Source of the DNA: Pseudonocardia thermophila | GTDB lineage: Bacteria; Actinomycetota; Actinomycetes; Mycobacteriales; Pseudonocardiaceae | DNA length: 64,000 nucleotides | NCBI RefSeq assembly: GCF_900142365.1 | Contig: NZ_FRAP01000002.1 | Location: 62,001 to 126,000 of the forward strand | Reading direction: 5' to 3' | Shown: piece after piece, positions 37,387-47,897 of the stretch | Numbering within the stretch: position 1 is the first letter of the stretch | Layout of the letters: the number at the start of each line of letters is the position of its first letter | Position numbers and translations under genes: made by a program | The notes under the pieces: model-generated | Database searches by the model: none | What the model was told of the DNA's origin: nothing | What the model saw: the letters and a program-made list of their open reading frames with translations, nothing else

Positions 37387-37747
37387 ACATTAGTTGCTCA
37401 CACACATTTGTTGACCGTGCACGGGCCCGGTTGTTTCCGCACCGCCCATGGGTGTGCTGGCACCACCCCCGGCTCGCCAGGTGACACCGTCGTGGCGCAG
37501 GGATGAGAACGGGCAGAGTTGTCGTTGTCAGGACGACGGATACCTCCCGGTCCGGCTGGGGAGCACGGAGCGGGAGTGAACGGGCAGCGGCCTCGAGGGG
37601 TGTGCCGCTGACCGCTGTCGGGGGCGGAGCGGGCCGGATCCGCGGGGGCGATCCGGCCCGCTCCGAGGCGCGTCCTCCACCTTCTGCGGTCAGGTAGCCC
37701 GAACGGGTGAGTCAGACGGCCGATCGCGGGCACTAGCCTGCCTGCCC
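37387..37747. other. Divergent intergenic region with a strong hairpin
   Basis: 361 bp separate the LuxR-type regulator (-) from the cytidylate-kinase-like gene (+), with no supported gene. A hairpin at 37625-37665 has perfect 16-bp arms (CGGAGCGGGCCGGATC and its complement) and a 9-nt loop. The -10-like TAGCCT at 37735 probably starts the kinase transcript. A terminator-like hairpin between divergent genes is unexpected. Confidence 0.6.
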
Positions 37748-38395
37748 ATGCACGTCGTCACCATCTCGGCCAGCTTCGGGGCCGGCGGATCGATCGTGGG
37801 TCCCGCGGTCGCCGAGCGACTCGGGGTCCCGTTCCTCGACCGCGCGATCCCGGCCTCGGTCGCGGCCGAGCTGGGTATCCCGCTCGAGGAGGCCCTCGCC
37901 AACGACGAGCAGGTGCAGAGCAGGTTCTCGCGGTGGCTCACCGCGGCGGCGCCGCTGTCGATCGAGTGGATGGCCGGCTGCGAGCTGCCGCCGGTGGTGG
38001 CGCCGGAGCAGATCGTCGAGGGAACGGTGAAGGCGATCCGGCGGATGGCCGCCTCCGGCGGGGTCGTGCTCGGCCGAGCCGGGGCGATCGTGCTGCGCGA
38101 CCACCCCGGTGCGCTGCACGTGCGGCTCGACGGCGACCGCGAGCGGCGGATCCGCCAGGCGGTCGAGCTGAAGGGCATGTCGGAGGAGGAGGCGCGGGCC
38201 GCGCAGCCGCGCAACGACGCCGCCCGCACGGCGTACGTGCGGCACTTCCACCGCGCCGATCCGGCCCTGCCCTGCCACTACGACATGGTCCTGGACAGCA
38301 CCCGCCTGCCGATCCCGGTGTGCGTCGAGCTGATCGTCACCGCGGCGCGGGCGACGGCCGTGCACGGTGTCGCCACGGCGAACGGGGCGAGCTGA
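37748..38395 (+). CDS. Cytidylate kinase-like family protein
   Basis: A 215-residue P-loop-like nucleotide kinase of the cytidylate-kinase-2 group. It begins MHVVTISASFGAGGSIVGPA, with the usual GxxGSGG loop here as SFGAGG, then VAERLGVPFLDR. Later motifs are GGVVLGRAGAIVLRD (lid/base binding), HVRLDGDRERRIRQA and NDAARTAYVRHFHRAD. The true CMP kinase gene cmk is usually elsewhere, so substrate specificity is open. ATG 37748 lies 8 nt after TAGCCT, consistent with a near-leaderless mRNA. Convergent with the carboxylase operon through the hairpin at 38391. Confidence 0.82.
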   Translation: MHVVTISASFGAGGSIVGPAVAERLGVPFLDRAIPASVAAELGIPLEEALANDEQVQSRFSRWLTAAAPLSIEWMAGCELPPVVAPEQIVEGTVKAIRRMAASGGVVLGRAGAIVLRDHPGALHVRLDGDRERRIRQAVELKGMSEEEARAAQPRNDAARTAYVRHFHRADPALPCHYDMVLDSTRLPIPVCVELIVTAARATAVHGVATANGAS

Positions 38396-38427
38396 GCCCC
38401 GACCCGCGGTTCGGGCCGGGGCTCAGC
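38391..38427. terminator. Bidirectional hairpin terminator, 16-bp arms
   Basis: Arms 38391-38406 and 38412-38427 with one mismatch flank the loop CGGTT. The stem includes the TGA of the cytidylate-kinase-like gene and ends 4 bp before the stop of the minus-strand hydantoinase-B gene. Confidence 0.75.
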
Positions 38428-38431
38428 CGGA

Positions 38432-40723
38432 TCAGGCGACGCGGCCGACGGTCGCGACGGTGTCCGCGTGGTCGGCGGGCACCACCGCGGAGTACAGCGC
38501 CGTCCAGCACGAAGGGCAGCAGTACTGGCGGAACACCACGGGCACGTCGACGTAGTCGGCTGCATCGGCGATGATCTGCGGCCCCGCTTCGGTGGGCGGG
38601 CCCTCGTGGTGGGCAACGGTGATCCGCGCGGCGTCGCCGAGTACCTCGCCGCAGTGCCGGCACGCGATGCCGCCGTCGCCGGGCAGCTCGACGAGGTTGT
38701 CGTCGATGCGCCGGCCCGCGGACACGTCGGCCCGGCCGCGGGTCGTCCCCTCCACGTGCGAGCGTTCCCGCCGCTGCCCGCGCAGCCGCTCGCGTTCGGC
38801 CGCCGTCGCGGCTTCGTCGACCACACCGTCGGTGACGACGACCCCGTAGACCGATCGGGCCGCCGCCTCGGTGATCTTCTCCTCGGCCAGGTCACGAGCG
38901 ACGGCTCCGGGATCGCGGGTGAGCGGGTCGCCGTAGCCACCGCCGCCCTGCCAGGTCATCGCGAACACCTCGCCAGGGGCCAGGTAGGAGGTCGCGTAGT
39001 TCTGGCCGGGCTCCAGGGTGTCGCTGATCTCCTCCAGCGACGTGGGCAGCTTCCCGGCCGCGAACAGCTCCGCGATCCGGCTCTGCCGCGCCACGACGTC
39101 CAGGCCGCTGTTGCCCGGGTAGCCGCCGGACAGGCCCGCGTTCTGCGCCACCGCCTTGCCCGCCGACGCCAGCACCAGCCCCATCGGGATCGAGGTGCCG
39201 TGCGGGGTGATCGCGAGCGATGCACCGAGCCCGCCGCGGTGCCGGCCGGGACCGCCCGAGTCGGGCACCTCGCGCCGCCACAGCGTCAGCACCGGGTAGA
39301 GGAACTCGGTCATCTCGACGTCGGGCACCCGGCCCATCGGGATGCAGAACAGCCCGCCGGTGTCGATGCCGTCGGCGTGCGGGCGTGCGCCGTACCCGCC
39401 CGCCATCGGCTCCATGATGATCGACAGGAACGGGGCGGGCACCTCGCCGCGTTCGTCGAGGCCGGCGATGACCGCGGTGTCCCACGTTCCGCAGCAGGTG
39501 GCCTGCACGTTCTTGCCCAGCTCCAGGTCGCGGTCGAGCATCTGCGACAGGCACTCGGCGATCAGGCTGCCGGTCAGCCACGCCGGCCCGATCGGACCGC
39601 GGCTCACCGCCGCCGGGAACGTGGCGTTGTTGAGCGTGCCCTCCTCGGTGACGAGGTCGAAGCAGCGCATCAGCCCGCCCGCCGACCACGGGATGTCGTT
39701 GGCCAGGATGGGCAGCAGCGCGAGCATCACCCCGCCGCGCATACCGGCGTAGGTGCAGTTGATGACGCCGGCCTGGGGGTCGGTGCCGGTGAAGTCGAAG
39801 GTGAGGTGGTCGCCGCGCTTGATCGTGGTGACCGTGATCTTGTGCAGGCCGCGGTCGCCCTCGTGGCTCTGGTCCTGGTAGCCGGTGGCCGACCACGATC
39901 CGTCGGGCAGCGCGCGCAGCTTGGTCCGCAGCCGCGCCTCGGCGTCGTTCATCATCCGCTTCATCACGGCCTTGACGGTGTCGGCGCCGTACTGCTCGAT
40001 CAGCGCGTGCAGCCGCTCCGCGCCGACGTTGTTGGCGCCGATCTTGGCCCGCAGGTCGAGCCCGATCAGCATCGGCACGCGCGAGCGGCGCACCCACAGG
40101 TCGGCGACGTCGCGCTGCAGCACCCCACCCCGCACCACCTTCACCGGCGGGGTGGGCAGCGACTCGGAGAAGACGTCCTGGGCAGCAGGGGAGAACGAGC
40201 CGAGACCGACGCCGCCCAGGTCGGGCTGGTGGGCGATCGCGCTGGTCCAGGCGAACAGCTTCCCGTCGTGGAAGACGGGCTGGTAGACGATCACGTCGTT
40301 CTGGTGCAGCCCGCCGCCCACCCACGGGTCGTTGCACAGGAACATGTCGCCCGGCTCGATGCCCGGGTTCGTCGAGCGGTGCCTGAGCGTCCAGTAGATC
40401 GCCAGGTCGACCGCGCCGACGAGCATCGTGTTGTACAGCCCGACCTGCACCTCCTGGCCGAGCTCGTCGGAGATCGCGAAGTCGAAGTCGTTCGCGTCGG
40501 TGACGATGGGGGAGCCGGACATGCGCTTGAGCGCCTCGCCCATCTCGTCGGTCACCGACCACAGCCGGTGGCGCACCACCTCGTAGGTGAGCGGGTCGAG
40601 CGCGTCGACCTGCTCCTGGGTCACGGTGTGCACGGGCAGCGACGGGGGCAGCGTGCGGGCCAGCTCGTCCGGGTCGACGGGGCGGCTGGAGAAGACCTCC
40701 GAGCCGGGGATCGGCATGGTCAT
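38432..40723 (-). CDS. Hydantoinase B / acyl-ketone carboxylase-type subunit fused to a zinc-ribbon domain
   Basis: A 763-residue protein. Residues about 40-610 form a HyuB domain: DPLTYEVVRHRLWSVTDEMG, GDMFLCNDPWVGGGLHQNDV, SRGPIGPAWLTGSLIAECLS and a glycine-rich GGGGYGDPLTRDPGAVARDL. After a linker the last 100 or so residues add ACRHCGEVLGDA and RQYCCPSCWTALYS, two CxxC pairs resembling the acetone carboxylase gamma subunit, which is normally a separate protein. Relatives cleave 5-oxoproline/hydantoins or carboxylate ketones such as acetone and acetophenone with ATP. ATG 40723 overlaps the A-subunit stop (ATGA). The fusion suggests a carboxylase-like complex (inference). Confidence 0.87.
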   Translation of the reverse strand: MTMPIPGSEVFSSRPVDPDELARTLPPSLPVHTVTQEQVDALDPLTYEVVRHRLWSVTDEMGEALKRMSGSPIVTDANDFDFAISDELGQEVQVGLYNTMLVGAVDLAIYWTLRHRSTNPGIEPGDMFLCNDPWVGGGLHQNDVIVYQPVFHDGKLFAWTSAIAHQPDLGGVGLGSFSPAAQDVFSESLPTPPVKVVRGGVLQRDVADLWVRRSRVPMLIGLDLRAKIGANNVGAERLHALIEQYGADTVKAVMKRMMNDAEARLRTKLRALPDGSWSATGYQDQSHEGDRGLHKITVTTIKRGDHLTFDFTGTDPQAGVINCTYAGMRGGVMLALLPILANDIPWSAGGLMRCFDLVTEEGTLNNATFPAAVSRGPIGPAWLTGSLIAECLSQMLDRDLELGKNVQATCCGTWDTAVIAGLDERGEVPAPFLSIIMEPMAGGYGARPHADGIDTGGLFCIPMGRVPDVEMTEFLYPVLTLWRREVPDSGGPGRHRGGLGASLAITPHGTSIPMGLVLASAGKAVAQNAGLSGGYPGNSGLDVVARQSRIAELFAAGKLPTSLEEISDTLEPGQNYATSYLAPGEVFAMTWQGGGGYGDPLTRDPGAVARDLAEEKITEAAARSVYGVVVTDGVVDEAATAAERERLRGQRRERSHVEGTTRGRADVSAGRRIDDNLVELPGDGGIACRHCGEVLGDAARITVAHHEGPPTEAGPQIIADAADYVDVPVVFRQYCCPSCWTALYSAVVPADHADTVATVGRVA

Positions 40724-42822
40724 CGTGCGCTCCCGGTGACGATGGTGAGGTTGCCCAGGTGGTCGACGGTGCCGGTGCTGCCGGCGGGGATCACCACGGT
40801 GGTCGTGGGGACCTCGACGATCGCGGGCCCGGCCAGCACATGCCCGGCGCGCAGCTCGCGGTAGTCGTAGACCGGGGTGTCGACGTAGCCGGTGGCGGCG
40901 TCCAGGCAGACCGGCCGGGTCGTGGCGGGGACGGCGGCGCCGGTCGCGGCCGGCACCTCGGGCAGCGCGGGGCTGAAGGGCAGCACCCCGATGCCGCGGA
41001 CTCGGAACGTGATCGCCTGGATGCCGGCTTCGCGGAAGCCGGTGCCCTCGCCGAACATCTGGGCGTAGCGGCGTTCGAACGCGGCGGCCGCCGCCTCGAT
41101 CGCGGCGGCGTCGAGCGGTCCGTTCGCCACCGGGGCGGTGACCTCGGCGAGCTGCATCGTGTACCGCATGTCGATCTCGCGGTGCAGCTCGACCGCTTCG
41201 AACGTCAGGCCCTGGCGGGCGAGGCCGTCGCGGACCCGCTCCTCCAGCTCGGCGAAGGTGCGCTCGGCCCGCGCGGGATCGAACGGCACGAACGTCGGAT
41301 CGGACAGCTCCGCGGCCAGCACGATGTCCGACGAAGCCAGCCCGAACGCGGAGAACGCGCTCGCCACCGGCCCCAGCGGCACGACGACCTCGGAGCAGCC
41401 GACCTCGGCTGCGTAGCGCGCGCAGTGGGCCGGACCGGCCCCGCCGAACGCGTACACGACGAAGTCGCGCGGATCGTGCCCGGCCTCGACGACCGTCTTG
41501 CGCAGCAGGTCGCCGGTCTGCGCGTTCTGCACCGCGTAGATGGCCGCGGCTGCCTCCTCGACGGTGAGGCCGAGCGGTTTGGCGATCTGGGCCTCGATGG
41601 CCTGGCGGGCCAGGTCGAGCGAGAGCGGCTTGCGCCCGCCGAGCAGGCCGCGCTCGGGGAGGATGCCGAGCACGAGGTTGGCGTCGGTGTTGGTCGGCTC
41701 GGTGCCGCCGTTGCCGTAGCAGGCGGGGCCGGGCACCGCCTGCGCGCTGCGCGGGCCGATCCGCAGGTTGCCGCCGGGATCGAGCCACGCGATCGCGCCG
41801 CCGCCGGAGCCGATCGCGTCGACGCGCAGCGTGGGCACGTTGATCGGGTGGTGGTTGATCACCGTGGTGGTCTCGCGGACCGGTTCGCCGTCCACGATCA
41901 GACCGGCGAGGAACGTGGTGCCGCCGACGTCGGTGGAGATGATGTTGCGGTGGCCGAGCTGGCGGCCGAGGGCGACGGAGCCGACCACGCCGCCGGTGAG
42001 CACCGAGCCGACGGTGGTGATCGCGGTGGCCGGCGCCTCCCGCGCGGCCACGGCGCCGCCGTTGGACTGCATGACCAGGAGCGGCCCGGCCAGGCCGTTC
42101 TCCCGCAGCGTCGACTCCAGGTTGCCGAGGTAGTCGCGCAGGCCCGGCCCGATCTGCGTGCTCATGATCGTGGTGGCGTTGCGGGCGAACTCGCGGATAC
42201 GCGGGCTGACCTCGCTGGACAGGGCGACGAAGACGTCCGGGTCGGCCTCGTGGATCAGCTCCCGCAGCCGCTGCTCGTGCGCCGGGTTGCGGAACGACCA
42301 CAGCAGCGACACCGCGATCGCGCGCACGCCCTCGCCGAGCAGGGTGCGGATGGCCGCGCGGGCGGCGTCCTCGTCGAGCGGGACGATCACGTTGCCGTCG
42401 CGGTCGATCCGCTCGGTGACCTCCAGCGCGCGTCGCTTGGGCAGCAGGGTGTGCTGCTTGGACTGGCCGAGGACGTTCTGCAGCTCGTGCGGCGACCGAC
42501 CGAGGTAGCGGCCCTCGACGTTCATGATGAAGATCGAGTCCCGGTGGCCCTGGGTGGTCAGGAACCCGACCGGCGGCACGTTTCCCATGACCAGGGCGTT
42601 CAGCGAGGAGGTCGTGCCGTGGGCGATGTGGTGGGTCTCCGCGAGCATCTGCGGGAGCGGCTTGTCCAGCTGCTCGGCGAGCAGCTGCAGGACGTCCAGC
42701 ACGCCGCGGGAGTAGTCGGGCGGGGTCGACGGTGACTTCGCCGCGAGGACGGTGCCCGCGTCGTCGTCGAGAACGGCATCGGTGAACGTCCCGCCCACGT
42801 CCACACCGATGACATAGGCCAT
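40720..42822 (-). CDS. Hydantoinase/oxoprolinase A / ketone carboxylase-type ATP-binding subunit
   Basis: A 700-residue HyuA-type protein. The N-terminal Hydant_A_N domain begins YVIGVDVGGTFTDAVLDD, and HHIAHGTTSSLNALVMG follows near residue 67. The ASKHA core contains STDVGGTTFLAGLI near 295 and VYAFGGAGPAHCARYA near 455. The C-terminal domain includes TTTVVIPAGSTGTVD. It supplies ATP-dependent activation to the B subunit. ATG 42822 is preferred to TTG 42828 because AAGGAG lies 8 nt upstream of the ATG. Divergent from the FAD monooxygenase with a palindromic operator between them. Confidence 0.9.
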   Translation of the reverse strand: MAYVIGVDVGGTFTDAVLDDDAGTVLAAKSPSTPPDYSRGVLDVLQLLAEQLDKPLPQMLAETHHIAHGTTSSLNALVMGNVPPVGFLTTQGHRDSIFIMNVEGRYLGRSPHELQNVLGQSKQHTLLPKRRALEVTERIDRDGNVIVPLDEDAARAAIRTLLGEGVRAIAVSLLWSFRNPAHEQRLRELIHEADPDVFVALSSEVSPRIREFARNATTIMSTQIGPGLRDYLGNLESTLRENGLAGPLLVMQSNGGAVAAREAPATAITTVGSVLTGGVVGSVALGRQLGHRNIISTDVGGTTFLAGLIVDGEPVRETTTVINHHPINVPTLRVDAIGSGGGAIAWLDPGGNLRIGPRSAQAVPGPACYGNGGTEPTNTDANLVLGILPERGLLGGRKPLSLDLARQAIEAQIAKPLGLTVEEAAAAIYAVQNAQTGDLLRKTVVEAGHDPRDFVVYAFGGAGPAHCARYAAEVGCSEVVVPLGPVASAFSAFGLASSDIVLAAELSDPTFVPFDPARAERTFAELEERVRDGLARQGLTFEAVELHREIDMRYTMQLAEVTAPVANGPLDAAAIEAAAAAFERRYAQMFGEGTGFREAGIQAITFRVRGIGVLPFSPALPEVPAATGAAVPATTRPVCLDAATGYVDTPVYDYRELRAGHVLAGPAIVEVPTTTVVIPAGSTGTVDHLGNLTIVTGSAR

Positions 42823-42865
42823 TGCCAACGCTCCTTCGCGTCGCGGCGGTCTGACGGATGCGTAG

Positions 42866-42887
42866 ACTATTCAACATGTGCGATAGT
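42866..42887. promoter_or_regulatory. 22-bp palindromic operator between divergent catabolic operons
   Basis: ACTAT-N3-ACATGT-N3-ATAGT is exactly symmetric outside its two 3-bp spacers. It overlaps -10-like hexamers for both directions: GATAGT toward the monooxygenase and ATAGTC toward the hydantoinase-type genes. The TetR encoded at 46082 is the likely binder (inference). Confidence 0.6.
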
Positions 42888-42922
42888 GGTCAAGCTGCTG
42901 TCGTCGACGAGGGAGGACGCGA

Positions 42923-44403
42923 ATGCGGGTGCGCAGGGTCGCGGTGCTGGGCGGTGGGCCCGGCGGGCTCTACGCCGCGCGGCTGCTCAAGCTGACCGAT
43001 CCGGCGTGCGAGGTCACCGTGCACGAGCAGGGCGACCCGGACAGCACGTTCGGGTTCGGGGTGGGCCTGGCCGCCGGCACCCAGCGCAAGCTCGCGGCCG
43101 CCGATCCCGACAGCCTGCGCGACGTGCTCGCCGCCGGCCGCCGCCACGACATGCGGATGACCGGCAGCGACGGCTCCGCGGCCGACGTCGTGCGGGTGCG
43201 CAACGACCGGCTGATCGGCATCGCCCGCACCGAGCTGCTCGCCATCCTGCAGCGGCACGCGGAGAAGGCCGGGGTGGCGCTGGAGTTCGGCGCCCGCCGC
43301 AGCGCCGACGAGCTCGACGCCGACCTGGTGATCGCCGCGGACGGGGTGTCCAGCGCCACCCGGGAGAACGGGCCGTTCGGCGGCCGGGTCACCACCGGGC
43401 GCGGGCTGTACCTGTGGGCCGGCACCGAGTTCGCGCTCCCCGACGCGCTGTTCGCACCGGTCACCACCGAGCACGGGGTGCTCGTGACGCACGCCTACCC
43501 GTACTCGGCCGAGCGCAGCACGTTCCTCGTCGAGACCGACGAGACCACCTGGCGGCGCGCCGGGTTCGCCGAGATCGACGTGGCGCCGGAGGCGTCCGAC
43601 GAGGTGTCGCTGCGCTACCTGGAACGGGCGTTCGCCGAGCAGCTGGGCGGGCGGCGGCTGATCGGCAACCGCACCCGCTGGCTGCGCTTCCGCACGGTCA
43701 CCTGCGAGCGCTGGTCCGCCGGGCGCACCGTGCTGCTCGGCGACGCCGCGCACACTGCGCACTACTCGATCGGCTCCGGCACCAAACTGGCGATGGAGGA
43801 TGCGATCGCGCTGGTCGACGCGCTGCGGACGGCGCCGGACCGCGCCTCGGCGTTCGCCGAGTACGAGCGCGTGCGCCGCCCGGCCGTCGAGCGGCTGCAG
43901 GAGCTGGCGCGGCGCAGCGCGCTGTGGTGGGAATCGTTCCCGCTGCGGCGGCACCTGCCGGCCGCGCAGCTGATGGTGGCGTACATGTCGCGGGCCGGGA
44001 ACGTGCCGCTGCCGCGGTTCGCCGGCACCAGCCCCGACGTCGTGCGGGCCGCGCTGCGCACGTACGCCGGTGAACCCGGACCGGCCGATCCCGCCGCCGT
44101 CACCGAATGGGTGCTCGCCCGGCAGCGCGCGGCGTTCCCCGCCGAACCCGTCCACGTCGACCTGCGTGATCCGTGGGGGCCCGACGGTGACGCCGTGCTC
44201 GCCGGGGTCGGCGGGCGGGCCGTGCGGCTCACCGGGCCCGCCGAGCGCGGGGCGGTGCTGACCCGGCTCGACCTCGGCGAGCGGCTGCGGATCGAGACCG
44301 GGTCGCTCGTCGAGGTGGAGGCGCCCGCCGCACTGCGCGACGATCTCGCGGCGGGCCTGGTCAGCGGTCGCTGCGACCGCGTGCTGCTCAGCGAGGAGGA
44401 GGC

Positions 44404-44407
<4 letters not shown>
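42923..44407 (+). CDS. FAD-dependent monooxygenase, salicylyl/anthraniloyl-CoA hydroxylase-like
   Basis: A 494-residue flavoprotein. The Rossmann motif is VAVLGGGPGGLYAARLLK (6-23). FGFGVGLAAGTQRKLAAADP near 48-67 and the FAD ribityl motif LLGDAAHTAHYSIGSGTKLA near 273-292, followed by MEDAI, match the N-terminal hydroxylase half of salicylyl-CoA 5-hydroxylase and anthraniloyl-CoA monooxygenase. The second, old-yellow-enzyme-like half of those fused enzymes is absent. Instead there are about 110 C-terminal residues (VHVDLRDPWGPDGDAVLAGV) that I do not recognise. Coupled by ATGA overlap to the CoA-ligase gene, so an aryl-CoA thioester is the probable substrate. Confidence 0.85.
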
Positions 44408-46038
<1,631 letters not shown>

Positions 46039-46081
46039 CGCGCGCCGGGCCGGTGGCGGGCGGCGGCCTACCATCGGCGGC

Positions 46082-46786
46082 ATGAGCAGCGCTGATGCCC
46101 GCGGCCGGTCGAGCACCGCGCGCCGGGAACTGGTGGAGAACGAGCTCTACGAGCACGCCACCCGGTTGTTCGCCGAACGGGGCTTCGCCGGGACGAGTCT
46201 GCAGGACATCGCCGACGCCATGGGCATCACCCGGCCCGCGCTCTACTACTACGTCAAGAGCAAGGACGAGCTGCTCGCCAAGCTGGTCACCGAGGTCACC
46301 AACGGCCCGCTCGACGAGCTGAGCGGCCTCGTCGCCCGCGCGGGCCTGGACCCGGTGCAGAAGCTGCGCGGCGTCGTCCGGATCATCGTCGCTCGGCGGA
46401 CCGCGCAGCCCGAGCGGTTCCGGCTGCTCATCCGCTCGGAGGCCGAGCTGCCCGAGGAGCTCACCGCCGCCTACGACCAGACCCGCCGCGCCATCCTGAA
46501 GGTGATCGCCGGAGTCATCGACGACGGCATCCGCGCCGGGTTGTTCCGCCCCGTCGACGCGCGGATCGCGGCGCTGGGCGTGCTGGGCATGTGCAACTGG
46601 GTGGCGTGGTGGTTCCACCCCGGCGGTCGTGACACCCCGGAAGCGGTGATCGAACAGCTCGCCGACATGGCCGTCGGGGCGCTTCAGCGACCGGACGGAC
46701 ACGTGCTGGACGGGGAGGGGCCGGCCGCGGCGATCAAGATGCTGCGGCAGGACCTCGATCATCTGGAGCGGATCCTGGATCTGTGA
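46082..46786 (+). CDS. TetR family transcriptional regulator
   Basis: A 234-residue TetR. The HTH (about residues 20-65) reads HATRLFAERGFAGTSLQDIA, then MGITRPALYYYVKSKDELL. The C-terminal domain contains GLFRPVDARIAALGVLGMCN and VAWWFHPGG, like fatty-acid or aromatic-degradation repressors of the TetR_C_33 type. ATG 46082 lies 7 nt after TACCAT, so a leaderless transcript from its own promoter is likely. It follows the CoA ligase by 43 bp. It probably binds the 42866 palindrome to control both divergent operons (inference). Confidence 0.87.
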   Translation: MSSADARGRSSTARRELVENELYEHATRLFAERGFAGTSLQDIADAMGITRPALYYYVKSKDELLAKLVTEVTNGPLDELSGLVARAGLDPVQKLRGVVRIIVARRTAQPERFRLLIRSEAELPEELTAAYDQTRRAILKVIAGVIDDGIRAGLFRPVDARIAALGVLGMCNWVAWWFHPGGRDTPEAVIEQLADMAVGALQRPDGHVLDGEGPAAAIKMLRQDLDHLERILDL

Positions 46787-47147
46787 CCGCGGCTCCACGA
46801 TCGCGTCGAGGTGGGTTTCCACGGGTCGGCGACGCGGGACCGATGATCTCGAGGTGATCGTAGGGGGCCGGGGTGCTGCCCGGCTCTGTCGGGGTCTGTG
46901 CGCCCGGGGCGCTGCGCGGAGACTGTGCGCCCGGGGCGCTCGCCGAACCCCGCCAGGGGCGCGCCCCTGGACCCCGGTCCTCCCTCCGGTGGTGCTCTCG
47001 GGCCGGCTCCACCGTCGCCGGGCGCCCTCTGGAGACGCCGCACCGCCGACCGGGCGGCAACCGGAACAGTGCTGGTTGCCGCCCGGCCGGGCCCACCCCG
47101 CCTCACCTCGTCCCTCGCCCCCGCCTCACCCCACCCCACCCGGGCGC
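46787..47147. other. Non-coding stretch with direct repeat and palindrome
   Basis: No gene was found. An 18-bp direct repeat, CTGTGCGCCCGGGGCGCT, occurs at 46896-46913 and 46923-46940. An 18-bp perfect palindrome, CCAGGGGCGCGCCCCTGG, sits at 46953-46970. Neither is obviously regulatory. They may be decayed repeat or terminator sequence downstream of the TetR gene. Confidence 0.6.
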
Positions 47148-47196
47148 AACGAACGGTCCTTTCGTCCACTCCGAGTGCACGAAAGTGCCGTTCGTT
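47148..47196. terminator. Hairpin of the AACGAACGG repeat family
   Basis: Arms 47148-47165 and 47179-47196 pair with two mismatches around a 13-nt loop. The outer half AAGTGCCGTTCGT is the same as in the kgd terminator at 23560-23608. The position suits a terminator for the 42923-46786 operon. Confidence 0.6.
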
Positions 47197-47222
47197 GCCT
47201 TCGGCGCCACCGGAAGTGACTA

Positions 47223-47264
47223 GACTGTAGAAGTCTTGACGTTGGTGTTGAACCCGCTTACGGT
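47223..47264 (+). promoter_or_regulatory. Sigma-70-type promoter and candidate operator for the VOC operon
   Basis: TTGACG (47236-47241), a 17-bp spacer and TACGGT (47259-47264) precede ATG 47271 by only 6 bp, so the mRNA should be leaderless. The inverted repeat AGACT-GTAGA-AGTCT at 47223-47237 overlaps the -35 and could bind a repressor. Confidence 0.6.
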
Positions 47265-47270
47265 GGGGTC

Positions 47271-47897
47271 ATGAGCGAACTGGACCACCGCGTGCGGGGT
47301 GTCGACCACGTCGCCTTCCCGACCTTCGACCCCGCGGCCACCGTGCGCTTCTACCGCGACGTGCTCGGCTTCCCCGTCGTGCACTCGATCTGCGCGGCCG
47401 GCTGGGGCCCGCAGGACCACCCCGACTTCATCCACTTCTTCTTCGACATCGGCAACGGCGACCGGATCGCGTTCTTCTACTACTTCGGCCTCGATCGGGG
47501 ATCGATCGGCGGCGGGCCGAAGGGGGACGTGCACTCCCGGTTCGGGGAGCACGTGCCGGACTGGTTCATCCGGTCCCGCCACCTCGCGATCCACGTGGAC
47601 TCCGAGGAGGACCTGCTGGAGTACCGCCGCCGGCTCGATGCGAGCGAGTGGCCGTGCGAGATGCAGGTCAAGCACGAGACGATCGAGTCGATCTACACCC
47701 ACGACCCGAACGGCTACATGTTCGAGATGACCCGGGCGATGCGGCCGATCACGCCGCAGGAGGATCTCGACGCGAACCTGACGATCGACGCGCTGCTCGA
47801 CGTCGTGGCCGGGCCGGAGCCGACGTTCGGCAAGCTGCTGGCGCGCAAGGCCGAGCTGATCGTGGAGCGGGCCGCGAGCTGGGAGCCGGCGCGATGA
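47271..47897 (+). CDS. VOC (glyoxalase/bleomycin-resistance/dioxygenase) superfamily protein
   Basis: A 208-residue VOC protein. Predicted metal ligands are His13 (GVDHVAFPTFDP), a His near 104 (RSRHLAIHVDSEED) and a Glu near 151 (NGYMFEMTRAM). These are spaced as in one-module extradiol dioxygenase or glyoxalase-type enzymes. Aromatic-rich HPDFIHFFFDIGNGDRIAFF lines the pocket. Residues after about 160 add a helical tail. It is translationally coupled to an 82-residue orphan and then to an alpha/beta hydrolase, which suggests ring cleavage followed by hydrolysis (inference). Confidence 0.8.
   Translation: MSELDHRVRGVDHVAFPTFDPAATVRFYRDVLGFPVVHSICAAGWGPQDHPDFIHFFFDIGNGDRIAFFYYFGLDRGSIGGGPKGDVHSRFGEHVPDWFIRSRHLAIHVDSEEDLLEYRRRLDASEWPCEMQVKHETIESIYTHDPNGYMFEMTRAMRPITPQEDLDANLTIDALLDVVAGPEPTFGKLLARKAELIVERAASWEPAR

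Noticed and set aside
40759..42735. Long plus-strand open frame over the A-subunit gene
   Set aside because: Antisense shadow with no motif. The minus strand has full hydantoinase-A homology.
38432..42877. A single 1481-codon reading frame across both hydantoinase-type genes
   Set aside because: The upstream part is the wrong frame of the A-subunit gene. The A subunit reads cleanly in its own frame with its own start and stop, and the B subunit has an ATGA-coupled start at 40723.
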